Of a stretch of 64,000 bases of DNA, positions 25,389 through 35,320 are shown piece after piece (the stretch's first letter is position 1; the number at the start of each line of letters is the position of its first letter). Below the pieces are notes generated by a model. That model ran no database searches, was not told where the DNA came from, and was given only the letters and a program-made list of their open reading frames with translations. The stretch is from Paenibacillus pabuli (lineage in GTDB: Bacteria > Bacillota > Bacilli > Paenibacillales > Paenibacillaceae): the NCBI RefSeq assembly GCF_039831995.1, contig NZ_JBDOIO010000005.1, positions 558,001-622,000 on the forward strand, read 5' to 3'. A program made the position numbers and the translations under genes.

Positions 25389-27713
25389 ATGAATAAAAAA
25401 TGGATTACAGGCAGCAAGTTATGGTCCGTAGCGATGATTACCGCAATGGTTACAGCATGCAGTGCTCCAGGAGCGACAAGCACAACCGCCAACGCCGCAA
25501 CGTCAACAACAGGCACAACCAAAACCGTTTCCGTTAGTGAGCAGACCTCCGTCAAATATGCAGATTTGGTCTCCATGGATGCAGATGATACCAATGTAAG
25601 CTGGAGTGAAGCCGACTCTACAACCATTCAACTGAGCGGGAAGACAGCGACCGTTACTGGTTCCGGAGCCAAAGCGGCGAACGGATCGGTAACCATCTCC
25701 GAAGCAGGCACTTACGTGCTTAGCGGGGAACTGACAGATGGACAGATTATCGTTAATGTAACCGATAAAGGAACCGTTCACCTCGTGCTGAATGGAGCAA
25801 CCATTCACGATAACGACAGTGCGGCCATCTACATCAAGGAAGCAGGCAAAGCGTTGATTACCCTGCAAGAAGGAACGGAAAATGCTGTTTCGGATGGTAC
25901 AACCTATGTATACGCTGATGATGCAACGGATGAGCCCGATGCAGCCATCTTCAGCAAGGCCGATCTGACATTTAACGGCACAGGTAAACTCACCGTAACA
26001 GGTAACTACAACGAAGGAATTACAAGCAAGGATGATCTCAAAATTGTAAGTGGCACCATTAACGTCAAGGCGGCAGACGACGGCATCAAAGGTAAGGATA
26101 TGCTTGCAATCCAGGAAGGTAGCATTACGGTTGATGCTGAAGGTGACGGTATGAAAGCGACCAATGATACAGATGCCGAAAAAGGTTTCGTCGCCATTGC
26201 CGGGGGTACATTCAATATCCAAAGCGGTAACGATGGTATTCAGGCTGAGACTGCCCTCGTTACGGATGGCGGAACCTTTAACATCGTCACTGGGGGCGGC
26301 AGCGCCAATGCACCAGCCAAAGCTGAAGAGGGTCCATTCGGCGGTGGTGGTGGCTGGGGCGGTGGAACACCTCCAACAGACATGGGTACTCCACCAGATG
26401 GTGAACCGCCTGCTGATATGCCGACGAATGATGGAGCGAATGCAGCTGGTACGGCAGCAACAAGCTCTGCCAATGCGACATCGACTGCTGCTTTGGATGC
26501 AGATGCTGCGGCAACAACTACAACAGAAACAGAATCGACAAGTGCCAAAGCACTTAAAGCAGGGGCAGATCTTACCGTTAATGGCGGTACGTATACCATT
26601 GACTCCATGGATGATTCCCTGCACAGCAACAGCAATGTAACGATCAACGACGGCAAGATCACCCTGGAATCCGGCGATGACGGTATTCATGCCGATCTGG
26701 CACTCACCATTAACGGTGGAACGATCAACATTGCGAAGAGCTACGAAGGACTTGAGGGAGCAACAATTACACTGAATGATGGTGATGTGGACGTTACGTC
26801 TTCGGATGATGGCGTAAATGCTTCGGGTGACATCACTGCAACTGCGGCAGATGCTGCTGCAACCACTACAGAAGCAGACAGCACTCAAACCGCTGATGCC
26901 ACTAAAGCTTCCAACATCTCTGTAACCGAGACGACAGGTACAACATCAACAATTACAGATGCGGATCAAGCAGATCAAAGCACAGACGCAGGTGGCAATA
27001 CTCGTCCACAAGGCGGTGCTCCAGGAGGTATGCCGGGTGAATCTGCCGGAAACAGTAAGCTTCATATTAATGGTGGATCCCTTACCGTCAATGCAGACGG
27101 TGACGGACTTGACTCCAATGGTTCCATCTACATGACTGGCGGAACTGTGATTGTAAACGGTCCGACGAATGACGGCAACGGACCACTGGATTATGATGGC
27201 ACATTTGAACTGAGTGGTGGGTATCTGATCGCTGCCGGCAGTTCCGGTATGGCACAAGGTACCTCGGATTCCTCAACACAAAACACCATTGTAATGACAT
27301 TCCCTGAAACGCGGAAAGCCGGAACGCTGGTTCACGTACAAGACAGCGATGGCAACAGCATCCTGACCTTTGCACCGGCAAAAGATTATCAATCCGTAGT
27401 CATCAGCTCGCCTGACCTGAAAGAAGACGGTTCTTATGAAATCTACTCCGGCGGAACATCAACCGGTACAGCTACAGATGGCCTGTACACAGACGGTACG
27501 TACAGTGGCGGCACCAAAGTGGTTGCATTCCAATCCACAAGCAACGTTACCTGGGTGAATGAATCGGGTGTAACCACTGCCAATACAGGTATGGGTGGTC
27601 CTGGTGGAGGACGCGGCCAAGGCGGATTCGGAGGCGGACGAAACAGAACCGAGCCCGGAACAACGACAGACAGCACAAGTACAAGTACAAGCACGACAGA
27701 CTCCGCAAAATAA
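25389..27713 (+). CDS. Large beta-helix carbohydrate-binding lipoprotein (DUF4353 / Cthe_2159-like)
   Basis: The 774-residue protein has a lipoprotein signal with lipobox VTAC (Cys24). The body is made of repeated short turns of the type NGG-T-I/Y-x-I and D-DGI-H/K (for example GDDGIHADLALTINGGTINI), as expected for a right-handed beta-helix. Two Gly/Pro-rich insertions (about residues 315-345 and 545-562) and a Ser/Thr-rich tail interrupt or end the helix. Related proteins such as Clostridium Cthe_2159 bind polygalacturonate. It closes the VTC/DUF4956 operon and should sit outside the cell membrane. A role linking a cell surface polymer to the partners is likely but not shown. Confidence 0.8.
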   Translation: MNKKWITGSKLWSVAMITAMVTACSAPGATSTTANAATSTTGTTKTVSVSEQTSVKYADLVSMDADDTNVSWSEADSTTIQLSGKTATVTGSGAKAANGSVTISEAGTYVLSGELTDGQIIVNVTDKGTVHLVLNGATIHDNDSAAIYIKEAGKALITLQEGTENAVSDGTTYVYADDATDEPDAAIFSKADLTFNGTGKLTVTGNYNEGITSKDDLKIVSGTINVKAADDGIKGKDMLAIQEGSITVDAEGDGMKATNDTDAEKGFVAIAGGTFNIQSGNDGIQAETALVTDGGTFNIVTGGGSANAPAKAEEGPFGGGGGWGGGTPPTDMGTPPDGEPPADMPTNDGANAAGTAATSSANATSTAALDADAAATTTTETESTSAKALKAGADLTVNGGTYTIDSMDDSLHSNSNVTINDGKITLESGDDGIHADLALTINGGTINIAKSYEGLEGATITLNDGDVDVTSSDDGVNASGDITATAADAAATTTEADSTQTADATKASNISVTETTGTTSTITDADQADQSTDAGGNTRPQGGAPGGMPGESAGNSKLHINGGSLTVNADGDGLDSNGSIYMTGGTVIVNGPTNDGNGPLDYDGTFELSGGYLIAAGSSGMAQGTSDSSTQNTIVMTFPETRKAGTLVHVQDSDGNSILTFAPAKDYQSVVISSPDLKEDGSYEIYSGGTSTGTATDGLYTDGTYSGGTKVVAFQSTSNVTWVNESGVTTANTGMGGPGGGRGQGGFGGGRNRTEPGTTTDSTSTSTSTTDSAK

Positions 27714-27763
27714 AGTATGACAACTGATCGGTATAAAATAAAACGCCTGTTCAGGATAACAAC

Positions 27764-27806
27764 AGAAGGCGCCGAATTCACTTTAGAAGTGGGTTCGGCG
27801 CCTTCT
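27764..27806 (+). terminator. Terminator after the VTC operon
   Basis: AGAAGGCGCCGAATTCACTT pairs with AAGTGGGTTCGGCGCCTTCT to give a long stem followed by TTTC. The flanking GGATAACA and GTTATCC add outer pairing. It lies between convergent genes and can serve both. Confidence 0.85.
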
Positions 27807-27874
27807 TTCGTTATCCTTTTGGTAACAGGATCACAGAGCTTTCTCTTGTGGGAAAGTTAAAGCAATCTTTCTCT

Positions 27875-28453
27875 TCAAAATGTGTATACATAAACCTTCG
27901 TACGCAAGGCATCCTTGCACGTAATCGTTCGGAGAGGAACTTTCCCCGGAAGCGCAAAACATACACTGATAACCCGTGCCCCTGGTGGAAGCTCCCGGCT
28001 AAACTTGTCCATGAGCCGGGTCATAGCCCCAGGAAATAAATAACAAACGACACCGTCTGCATGCTCATAGGAGCTCTTGTAGATATCCCCGCGTCTGAAC
28101 CGAAGCCGACCTTTCAGTGAATTCCGCTCACCCTTGGCTTTCCTGAATCCAACCATCAGGCTGGACATGACTTGAGAGAACCAGAAAGGAATGAGCGAGT
28201 TCTCAATGCCGGTAATTCGCTTGCCCGGACAATGACGGACGATATCCAATCCCAGTGTCCCCCAACCGGAGCCTGCCTCAATGATATCCCCATACCCCGG
28301 AATGCGATTAATCTCCTGAATAACCACCTGCCGGACGATTCCGGATGTGGGCATGGGTGAGATTCCATTTTTCCAGCTGACCAGCACGATGGATATTACG
28401 GCGATCAGCATCACCACGGCAATCAGCCATGGAATGATTTGAATGATCAACAT
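27875..28453 (-). CDS. Membrane-anchored class I methyltransferase
   Basis: The 192-residue protein starts with one strong hydrophobic helix (residues 3-26). The S-adenosylmethionine motif EAGSGWGTLGLDIVR follows, with a second acidic site GIENSLIPFWF and then GDIYKSSYEHADGVVCYLFP. The anchor would hold the catalytic domain at the inner face of the membrane. The substrate is unknown. It follows the FHA regulator gene on the same strand with 29 bp between them. AAAGGG precedes the ATG. Confidence 0.78.
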   Translation of the reverse strand: MLIIQIIPWLIAVVMLIAVISIVLVSWKNGISPMPTSGIVRQVVIQEINRIPGYGDIIEAGSGWGTLGLDIVRHCPGKRITGIENSLIPFWFSQVMSSLMVGFRKAKGERNSLKGRLRFRRGDIYKSSYEHADGVVCYLFPGAMTRLMDKFSRELPPGARVISVCFALPGKVPLRTITCKDALRTKVYVYTF

Positions 28454-28482
28454 GGTCTCATCCCTTTGTTCATTCAGACTGG

Positions 28483-29172
28483 TTACATCATGCCGCCCAT
28501 AACGCCAGGCACATGTGACTTCATGTATACACCCTTTTTGTAGACGGATTTGATCGTAAAATGGACACCCAACTTGCGATTGGTCCGATAGATCAGCGAG
28601 TTGATCTCATCAATTCCTACCGAATCGCTCTCCAGCATACTTCGTTCCGGCCATACCTGGCCAACGATCTGCTCTCTCGTCACAAAATGATCCAATTGAC
28701 TATACAGCAGCTTGAACAGCTGGAACTCCTTCTTCGACAGCGGAATCTCCACCTCGCCAATCTGTACGGTCTGCAGGTGATCATGCACCCGGACTCCCTC
28801 ACCGAGCAGATCGGATATGCGGTATTCACGCGTTTCTTCGAGATCACCCTCCATCCGAAGCTGGATCAAGCCATTGACCATGGTCAGGATGTCTCCTTCG
28901 GCAAACGGATATTTCTCATAGGGAACGAGCCGTTGCCCGTTCAATTCGGTCCCATTTTTGCTATCCAGATCCTCAACCCACAGCTGACACTGTGCATCAT
29001 AATGAATACGGCAGTGCCGCTTCGATATCAACTGATTATACACGGACAAGTCCGATTCACCGCCGCCCGTATAACGCCCCACCGTGATGGAGCGTCCCTG
29101 GCTTACATAAGCAAATGAACCGTCGCTCTCCTGCCCAGGTGTACGAATGACGATTTTGGCCGTCTCCCGCAT
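28483..29172 (-). CDS. FHA-domain protein with OmpR-type winged helix
   Basis: The 229-residue protein couples two domains. Residues about 20-105 form an FHA domain with the binding residues in ITVGRYTGGG, LISKRHCRIHY and DSKNGTELNG. Residues about 130-222 form a winged helix of the OmpR C-terminal type (EIPLSKKEFQLFKLLYSQ; ending TIKSVYKKGVYM). FHA domains read phosphothreonine, so this may link Ser/Thr kinase signals to transcription without a receiver domain. The start at 29172 has GGGAG six bases upstream. A methyltransferase gene follows; a small membrane protein is divergent. Confidence 0.85.
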   Translation of the reverse strand: MRETAKIVIRTPGQESDGSFAYVSQGRSITVGRYTGGGESDLSVYNQLISKRHCRIHYDAQCQLWVEDLDSKNGTELNGQRLVPYEKYPFAEGDILTMVNGLIQLRMEGDLEETREYRISDLLGEGVRVHDHLQTVQIGEVEIPLSKKEFQLFKLLYSQLDHFVTREQIVGQVWPERSMLESDSVGIDEINSLIYRTNRKLGVHFTIKSVYKKGVYMKSHVPGVMGGMM

Positions 29173-29383
29173 GTTCATCTCCCACCTTCAATTTTCACTC
29201 TAGCTCTATGAGTTTCATGAATAATGATAACTTCATCAGATTTGTTCCATTGTTTGCATTCCTGGCTATTTATATAGTGTATACAGGCAATGATGTATTC
29301 GTTTCTATACTATACCAGACGTTGTGCTTTTTTTCTCATAACGAGCTTTCAATTAGCCTAATCAACAAGAGAGGTATATCACC

Positions 29384-29539
29384 ATGAACAAAAAGAACAT
29401 TTTCATCTACGTATTGCTCGCCTTCGCCCTGTCCATTACACTTACCGTGCTATCACGCGTAACGGACGAACGCGGCGAATCATTGAACGGAACACCTGCT
29501 TCCGAAACATCCTGGTTGCATCTGAACACCCATCCATGA
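29384..29539 (+). CDS. Small single-span membrane or secreted peptide
   Basis: A 51-residue frame starts at 29384 behind AGAGAGG. It has a basic N-terminus and one hydrophobic helix (IFIYVLLAFALSITLTVL), then a polar tail of about 25 residues. It is divergent from the FHA regulator gene. I know no family for it. A membrane-tethered peptide or an uncleaved signal anchor fits; coding capacity is judged only from the ribosome binding site and the ordered hydrophobic pattern. Confidence 0.5.
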   Translation: MNKKNIFIYVLLAFALSITLTVLSRVTDERGESLNGTPASETSWLHLNTHP

Positions 29540-29645
29540 GCTTATTCTATTATAACGCGATCCTTGTAATAAACGTTTCACCAATGTCATAATCATCGTT
29601 TTAATAGACATAACTCCCTGCACACATACTCGTGCCATGCCCACA

Positions 29646-29690
29646 TGAAGAAGCCCCTTAGACGCTGACATCACAGCGGCAAGAGGCCTG
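29646..29690 (-). terminator. Terminator after the DUF2339 gene
   Basis: On the minus strand GGCCTCTT, CCGCTG, a loop, CAGCG and AAGGGGCTTCTT form a bulged hairpin ending in a short T-rich run. Confidence 0.6.
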
Positions 29691-29727
29691 TTTGCTTAGA
29701 AATTTATAATCATATTTCAAATAGTAC

Positions 29728-32304
29728 TTACTCAGACCGATCCGGTTCTTCAACCGGCGGTGTCTTCTTGACCTGAGCTTCCTCCATCCGACTGGATACC
29801 TTCTGATACAGATACGAAATGCCCAGCAATAACACACCGAAGCTAAAGTAGGCGATGATTTTGCTGCCCGTTGTTAGCAAGCCGACATCGTAGAATACCA
29901 TTTTCCCCGTGGAGAACAAGGTCAGACCGAGTCCGAGACGACGAATCATGACGTACCTCCTACGGAATCCGTACGCAATATAGAGAATCGCAAGCAGCAG
30001 ATAAATCAGGCTGAACATCAGACCGATGTCCCCCCATTGGAACTGCACCGTCAGGAAGACCGTGATGACACCCAGCAGGTAAATTCCCGCAATGACCGGG
30101 TACCACTCTACGCTCTTGAACTGTCCGCGTATGCCCGCAATCAGCAAGTCTCTTCCAGCGAAAAACACACCAATATTAAAAATAATCAGAACCAGCAATC
30201 CCACAATCTCTGCTGCCGTATGCTGCTGGGCTCCCGGATCGAGTGCTGGCATGGACAACGTCACCGCAAGTGCAATACAGCAGCCTGCTGCATGCAGGAA
30301 CGTTGTGTAGTACTTCACCATCTGGTCATGGAATAACTTAACTTGGCCTAAGGCATACGCTAGCGCGATGGTTAGTGCAGCGAACATCAGCCATTTGTAG
30401 AACAAGTAGAGCAGGAACGTCCCATCGACCGCTCGGGTATACAGTTCATTGGATTCGTACAAAACATATATCCATAGGTTGCCGAGGGTGACGTACTTGA
30501 ATATATTCAGCGTGCCGAGCTCCAGCACACTATGATTAATCTTGGTTTTGGCCAATAACCCTTTCCCGCTGCCAACCATAGCATAATACAATGTAATCAA
30601 GAGGGCCCCCAGCGTAATGCAGGAGTATTTCAGCATAAAGTAGGATTGCTCTCCCACCACATACAGCACCAGCACATCATAATATACGAAGGTGAACACG
30701 CACAGGAGCACAACGCCCCATCCCGCACGTTCTACCGACCTGAACTGTTTCAGATGACCCAGCATAACAAGCAAAATACCCTCGATTAACCATCCCATGG
30801 ACAGCCACTTCGCCCCAAACTGGAACGGGATCATCAGAATGGCAAAGGTTAGGGATGTGATATAGAACAATAGTATGGTTTGTTTCTCCTGAACCATATT
30901 GCGCTGTACCCACCGGGCGAGTCCTACGTACACCAGGGAGAATATAAGTGCCAGCAATCCCTGCGCATCATCCCAGCTTTCTGCGTCAAAGAGCACATAC
31001 AGCATCAGACAGCTGATGCTCGTATTCATGGCCAGCAGAGCGAAATCCCACCAGGTCAGTTTAACCCGATGTTTAAATGAATACGCGAGTGTAATTCCCA
31101 GATATAATGCAAACGTAGCAACCGAATACACCATGCCCACAACGTTGTTCGGCGAGAGCCACAAGAGGATTAACATGGACGGTGTATTGAACAGAAAACT
31201 GATATAATGCACGATTGGCCAACGTTTGCCGAAGGAAATGAGTACAATAATTCCGTTCAGAAGCAGCATATAGGCCATGGCAACATACACGGAGTTTCCG
31301 CTAAGGCCGAAATAGGCCATATACGAGAACAGGGGCAGATAACCGCCCACCAGACCGAGGGAGCAGATCGTCCTCGACTGATATCTTAGCGATAGCAGGA
31401 CGGACACCGCTGATACAAGTACAGAAAGTCCAAGACCTGTATATAAACCAATAATATGAAGCAGAAAATAACTGTAGAAAATAGAGCCGAACAGAACGGA
31501 GATTCCACCTCCGAGCAATCCCATCGCAAATGTCTGACGTTTCCGCCGAAATAGCCACTCTCCTCCGGCAAGCATCAGCACACCGAGCAGGAAGAATGCA
31601 CCGCCCTTCATCTCATCATTGAACCACGTGGAGTACGAATACCGGAATGCTGCGCCCACACCGAGAATAATAAGCAGAATGGCAACCTTGTTGATCCAGC
31701 TTAGCCCAATCTTCATCTCCATCCGGTTCTGGCGAATCCGGCGCTGAATGGTTTCTTCGCTCAAGCCTTCCTCGGCCATATGCTCATAGCCATGCTGCAT
31801 CTGTTGACGCACCGCTTCCTCCCGTTCCCTTAACGATTGTCTATGCTGTTCGATGCGTTCCTTCACCTCTGCAGCAAGATGAGCAATCCTCTCCTTGAAC
31901 TCCATCGCATCTTCCTGAAGCTCCTCTGAAGCCTTGTTGAATAGAGCGTTCATGTTTATTTTGGTACGATGTTCGTGAGCTTCCAGCCGGTCATTATGTA
32001 CACCTGTTTTCCCGCGGAAATATGTCTCCATCTTCTCCTGGGATACCCGAATGAGATTCAGCTTCTCATCCAGCATCTGTTCGGACAATGCCATCCGAAG
32101 ACGGGCATTCTCCTCCTCCATCTTGCGTGCACGTGCCTCGATCTGACGCAGCTTCAGCTCGTGTGCATCCACCTGCTCACGAAGCTGTTCATTCTGCACA
32201 ATCAGGTCATCCGACTGATAGTCCTGAAGCAGCGTGTTGTATTCTTTCACCAGCTGCCTCTGCTGTTCCTGAACCTGGCGAAGTCGGTCCTTGAAGTCCT
32301 TCAT
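29728..32304 (-). CDS. DUF2339 multi-span membrane protein
   Basis: The 858-residue protein starts with a soluble coiled coil (about residues 1-185, rich in Glu, Gln and Arg heptads such as EQLREQVDAHELKLRQIEAR). About twenty or more hydrophobic helices follow to near the C-terminus, which ends in a short charged tail. This matches DUF2339, predicted membrane proteins found across Gram-negative and Gram-positive species without assigned function. GGAGG stands six bases before the ATG at 32304. The gene is transcribed alone between two terminators. A sensor, transporter or envelope scaffold are all open options. Confidence 0.8.
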   Translation of the reverse strand: MKDFKDRLRQVQEQQRQLVKEYNTLLQDYQSDDLIVQNEQLREQVDAHELKLRQIEARARKMEEENARLRMALSEQMLDEKLNLIRVSQEKMETYFRGKTGVHNDRLEAHEHRTKINMNALFNKASEELQEDAMEFKERIAHLAAEVKERIEQHRQSLREREEAVRQQMQHGYEHMAEEGLSEETIQRRIRQNRMEMKIGLSWINKVAILLIILGVGAAFRYSYSTWFNDEMKGGAFFLLGVLMLAGGEWLFRRKRQTFAMGLLGGGISVLFGSIFYSYFLLHIIGLYTGLGLSVLVSAVSVLLSLRYQSRTICSLGLVGGYLPLFSYMAYFGLSGNSVYVAMAYMLLLNGIIVLISFGKRWPIVHYISFLFNTPSMLILLWLSPNNVVGMVYSVATFALYLGITLAYSFKHRVKLTWWDFALLAMNTSISCLMLYVLFDAESWDDAQGLLALIFSLVYVGLARWVQRNMVQEKQTILLFYITSLTFAILMIPFQFGAKWLSMGWLIEGILLVMLGHLKQFRSVERAGWGVVLLCVFTFVYYDVLVLYVVGEQSYFMLKYSCITLGALLITLYYAMVGSGKGLLAKTKINHSVLELGTLNIFKYVTLGNLWIYVLYESNELYTRAVDGTFLLYLFYKWLMFAALTIALAYALGQVKLFHDQMVKYYTTFLHAAGCCIALAVTLSMPALDPGAQQHTAAEIVGLLVLIIFNIGVFFAGRDLLIAGIRGQFKSVEWYPVIAGIYLLGVITVFLTVQFQWGDIGLMFSLIYLLLAILYIAYGFRRRYVMIRRLGLGLTLFSTGKMVFYDVGLLTTGSKIIAYFSFGVLLLGISYLYQKVSSRMEEAQVKKTPPVEEPDRSE

Positions 32305-32438
32305 AAGGCTCCTCCATTGGTTGATGTTGATTTGTTTACCTATATTTTACTATACATATGCAATGAAATGACCTTATAGATTGAGATGGGTTGTATCTTC
32401 TCGCCTAAGAGTTTTGTATATCGCCATAACTGCACAGC

Positions 32439-32472
32439 AAAAACCCCGGGAAGCAAGCCCGCTCCTCGGGGT
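32439..32472 (-). terminator. Terminator after the LCP gene
   Basis: ACCCCGAGGAGC and GCTTCCCGGGGT pair on the minus strand, followed by TTTTT. It is a standard intrinsic terminator. Confidence 0.9.
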
Positions 32473-32509
32473 CACACCATTCAAAATGATTCCACATTAT
32501 AGATGCGAT

Positions 32510-33553
32510 TTATGCGGCATCTTTCTCATCTCCGTCTGCTGACTCAGGTTCCATGATCTCGGTGGCATTCGGGTCCAGCCAATTGCTGAGCATGGTCCGT
32601 ACATATTGCAGATCGTCCTCCGATAGATCGTAATACCATGTGCCACTGCGGGTTGCACCTTCACCCTTCAGCATGTAGTTGCTGATCGTTGGCGCGCTGT
32701 CTTTCATATATAGGGACTCGGCAAAGTTCACGATGAAATCCGAGCTCATATTTGTTGTAAAATTCGATCCGGCAATTTTGATGACATCCGGAATTTTGGT
32801 CAGATTTTTGACCTCCAACGCCCGGTTCATGAACGCGCTGAGGAAAATCCGGTGCCGCATTGTCCGGTTAAAATCGGAGTCTTCCCGGTATCTGACATAG
32901 CCAAGCGCTTCTTCGCCGCTATAGATGGGTTTATTTGCTTCCACAAACAGCTTCTCATGACTCTTGAGCTTGTTCTCGATATTTTTCTTAATTGGCAGCT
33001 CAACGCCGCCAACCGCATCGACAATATCCTTAAGTCCGTTAAAATTAATCGCGGCATAGAAGTCCACTTTGTTCCCCAGCAGATTCTCCACCGTATCCAT
33101 CGCCATCTTGGCTTCGCCATGGGCATAGGCTGAATTAATCTTCGACTTCACATCCCGGCCGACAATCTCGGTATAGGAGTCTCGCGGAATGGACAGCAGC
33201 AGCACTTTGTTGTCTTCCGGACGCACGACGGAATAGATGATCGTATCAGAACGGCTTGGTTCGTTATCCCGTTGATCAATCCCCAGCAGCAGTAGTGAGA
33301 ATGGGTCGGTGTGTTGTACCACAGGGACTTCTGCATTCGGATCCCCAACCGGCTTGTAGGAATCATCCAGTGCTTCCTTCACCGTACCTGAGGCAAATAG
33401 TTCGAATGCCAGCAGCACAAGCTGTTTTTGATAGACATATCCGAGTCCTCCCAGCACGATCAGCACGCTTAGGGTAATGATTAGAGGTTTCTTCCACCTC
33501 TTCTTCGGTTTCTTCGGCTTCCGGCGGGTTAAATGTGCAGCACTGTTTTCCAT
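32510..33553 (-). CDS. LytR-CpsA-Psr (LCP) family wall-polymer ligase
   Basis: The 347-residue protein has a basic N-terminus, one membrane helix (about residues 24-46) and an external LCP domain. Key stretches are LLLLGIDQRDNEPSRSDTIIY, LLSIPRDSYTEIVG, KINSAYAHGE and ALGYVRYREDSDFNR, whose Arg and Asp residues bind the pyrophosphate-lipid head. LCP enzymes attach teichoic acids or capsule polymers to peptidoglycan outside the membrane. AAAGGAG precedes two adjacent ATGs; I took the second for better spacing. The gene has its own terminator, with no wall-polymer genes adjacent. Confidence 0.9.
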   Translation of the reverse strand: MENSAAHLTRRKPKKPKKRWKKPLIITLSVLIVLGGLGYVYQKQLVLLAFELFASGTVKEALDDSYKPVGDPNAEVPVVQHTDPFSLLLLGIDQRDNEPSRSDTIIYSVVRPEDNKVLLLSIPRDSYTEIVGRDVKSKINSAYAHGEAKMAMDTVENLLGNKVDFYAAINFNGLKDIVDAVGGVELPIKKNIENKLKSHEKLFVEANKPIYSGEEALGYVRYREDSDFNRTMRHRIFLSAFMNRALEVKNLTKIPDVIKIAGSNFTTNMSSDFIVNFAESLYMKDSAPTISNYMLKGEGATRSGTWYYDLSEDDLQYVRTMLSNWLDPNATEIMEPESADGDEKDAA

Positions 33554-33668
33554 CATATCTCCTTTAATAACGGGTTCTTAGAATCATTTAACTATATTAA
33601 TAACACGTTTTCAATAGATTACGTTATAATCTGCTATACAAGAACGGACACAGAAGGAGCGATGAGGA

Positions 33669-34643
33669 ATGGAATATCGACGTTTAGGCAACAGCGGCTT
33701 GCGTGTATCTGCACTTGGGCTCGGTACGAATGCTTTTGGTAAACGTGCAGATGACGCGGCTTCAACCCGTATCATTCATGCAGCACTGGATCAGGGGATC
33801 AACTTTATCGATACCGCCAACATCTACGCTGGAACCGAATCGGAACGAATTATTGGACAAGCTCTGGCAGGCAGACGGGAAAACGCTGTGCTTGCAACCA
33901 AGGCCGGACTTCCCCGGCATGACGGTCCTCATGGGCGGGGATCCTCCCGCTATCATCTGCAGCAAGAACTGGAACAGAGCCTCCGGCGTCTGCAGACGGA
34001 CTACGTGGATCTGTATCAGATCCACACATTTGATCCGCACACTCCGCTGGAGGAAACCTTGCGAACGCTGGACGACATGGTCTCCTCCGGTAAAGTCCGT
34101 TATATCGGGGCTTCCAACTATGCAGCCTGGGAACTCATGAAAGCTCTCGGTATCAGTGACCTGAAGGGACATGTGCGCTATATTTCCACTCAAACCAGCT
34201 ACTCCCTGGCAGACCGCACTCCAGAGCTTGAACTAGTACCGATGTGTCTCGATCAAGGCGTCGGAATTATCCCGTATTTCCCGCTTGCGGGTGGCATACT
34301 GACAGGCAAATATAACGGACAAGCAGGTATCCCTTCGGGCTCCCGAGCGGATACGGATCCATCCTTCAACCGGTTCCTGTTGGAGCATAATGTCAGATTA
34401 GGAGAGCAAGTAAGCGAAAAAGCGGCAGAATTCGGTTGCTCACCAAGTGTTCTGTCGCTCGCCTGGCTGCTGGCTCGCCCTGCCGTCTCAACCGTTATCG
34501 TTGGAGCCACGCGTACCGAGCAGCTAGAGCACAATCTGGCTAGTGTGAGTCTGGAGCTTACGCCGGACATGATCGCGGAGCTGGATCAACTTAGCGACTC
34601 GTTCCGTCTTGGCGAGCCGTTTGCCTCGTATCGACTGGAATAG
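33669..34643 (+). CDS. Aldo/keto reductase (YrpG/YajO-like)
   Basis: The 324-residue protein has the AKR barrel with the catalytic tetrad visible: Asp and Tyr in NFIDTANIYAGTESE, Lys in LATKAG and His in DLYQIHTFD. A C-terminal NADPH-binding stretch reads VSTVIVGATRTEQLEHNL. The N-terminus MEYRRLGNSGLRVSALGLGT is typical of the Kvbeta-like subgroup that reduces aldehydes and ketones. AAGGAG lies nine bases before the ATG. It stands alone with a terminator. The physiological substrate is not known. Confidence 0.9.
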   Translation: MEYRRLGNSGLRVSALGLGTNAFGKRADDAASTRIIHAALDQGINFIDTANIYAGTESERIIGQALAGRRENAVLATKAGLPRHDGPHGRGSSRYHLQQELEQSLRRLQTDYVDLYQIHTFDPHTPLEETLRTLDDMVSSGKVRYIGASNYAAWELMKALGISDLKGHVRYISTQTSYSLADRTPELELVPMCLDQGVGIIPYFPLAGGILTGKYNGQAGIPSGSRADTDPSFNRFLLEHNVRLGEQVSEKAAEFGCSPSVLSLAWLLARPAVSTVIVGATRTEQLEHNLASVSLELTPDMIAELDQLSDSFRLGEPFASYRLE

Positions 34644-34649
34644 AACTAC

Positions 34650-34684
34650 AAAAAAACCTCCCGGCTCAGTGTCTGGGAGGTTTT
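34650..34684 (+). terminator. Terminator after the aldo/keto reductase gene
   Basis: AAAACCTCCCGG and CTGGGAGGTTTT form the stem with a short loop; a T run closes it. The A run on the other side makes it bidirectional, serving the converging MarR gene as well. Confidence 0.85.
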
Positions 34685-34783
34685 CATTGTCTGTATGTAG
34701 AAGGAGGCGCCATTCATCTCACCTTACTTCGAGGGGGATATTTATATATAAAGTTCAATACCTTGTGGGGTGCAATACAGCGA

Positions 34784-35239
34784 CTATTCCGATTTATTTT
34801 TGATAAGCTTCCGCATAATGTCCATATACTCTTCCTTATGATCGCTTACCAGGTCAAAGAATTGTCTGTCAGCCTCTTCCACAAGCTGAATTCCCCGATT
34901 GGCCAGTTCCGTGCCTTCCGGCGTTGTAGCAATAATGTTCGCACGGGTATCGGTTTGATGGCGACTGCGATGGATCAATCCCCGTTTTTCAAGCGCTCGA
35001 AGAACCTGAGAGGTGACATTCACATCCACGTTGGCAAAATGCGCAAGCTGAACCTGCGTTACGCCTTTCCCTTCCGTATCTCTCTCATTCAGCCATAAAC
35101 AGCCATGCAGAAGTACAAATTGCGGCGGGGTTAATCCCAATGGATCAAGCACCCTGCGTACTTCCTTCTGCCACATCGTTGTGACCTGCCACAGCAGGTG
35201 TCCTGGACTTTCATGTGCGTTTTTATACTGTGAACTCAT
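34784..35239 (-). CDS. MarR-family transcriptional regulator
   Basis: The 151-residue protein has the MarR winged helix: LDPLGLTPPQFVLLHGCLWL, then VTQVQLAHFANVDVNVTSQV with the recognition helix, and the wing RHQTDTRANIIATTPEG. Long terminal helices serve dimer formation. I chose the ATG at 35239, since GGAGG lies ten bases upstream; the open frame extends 21 codons further without a ribosome binding site. It is next to the AIM24 gene (82 bp upstream on the same strand). No ligand-binding clue is visible. Confidence 0.87.
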   Translation of the reverse strand: MSSQYKNAHESPGHLLWQVTTMWQKEVRRVLDPLGLTPPQFVLLHGCLWLNERDTEGKGVTQVQLAHFANVDVNVTSQVLRALEKRGLIHRSRHQTDTRANIIATTPEGTELANRGIQLVEEADRQFFDLVSDHKEEYMDIMRKLIKNKSE

Positions 35240-35320
35240 CTCATTTATTCCTCCATCACTGATGCCTTGGGACTTGTTGTATGTGTGCATTGCAGAGATC
35301 ATCCGTATGCTGACTGATCG

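Noticed and set aside
25503..26888. 461-codon open frame antisense to the beta-helix lipoprotein
   Set aside because: Cys/Ile-rich low-complexity product mirroring the Thr/Ala/Asp-rich repeats on the other strand; no start signal.
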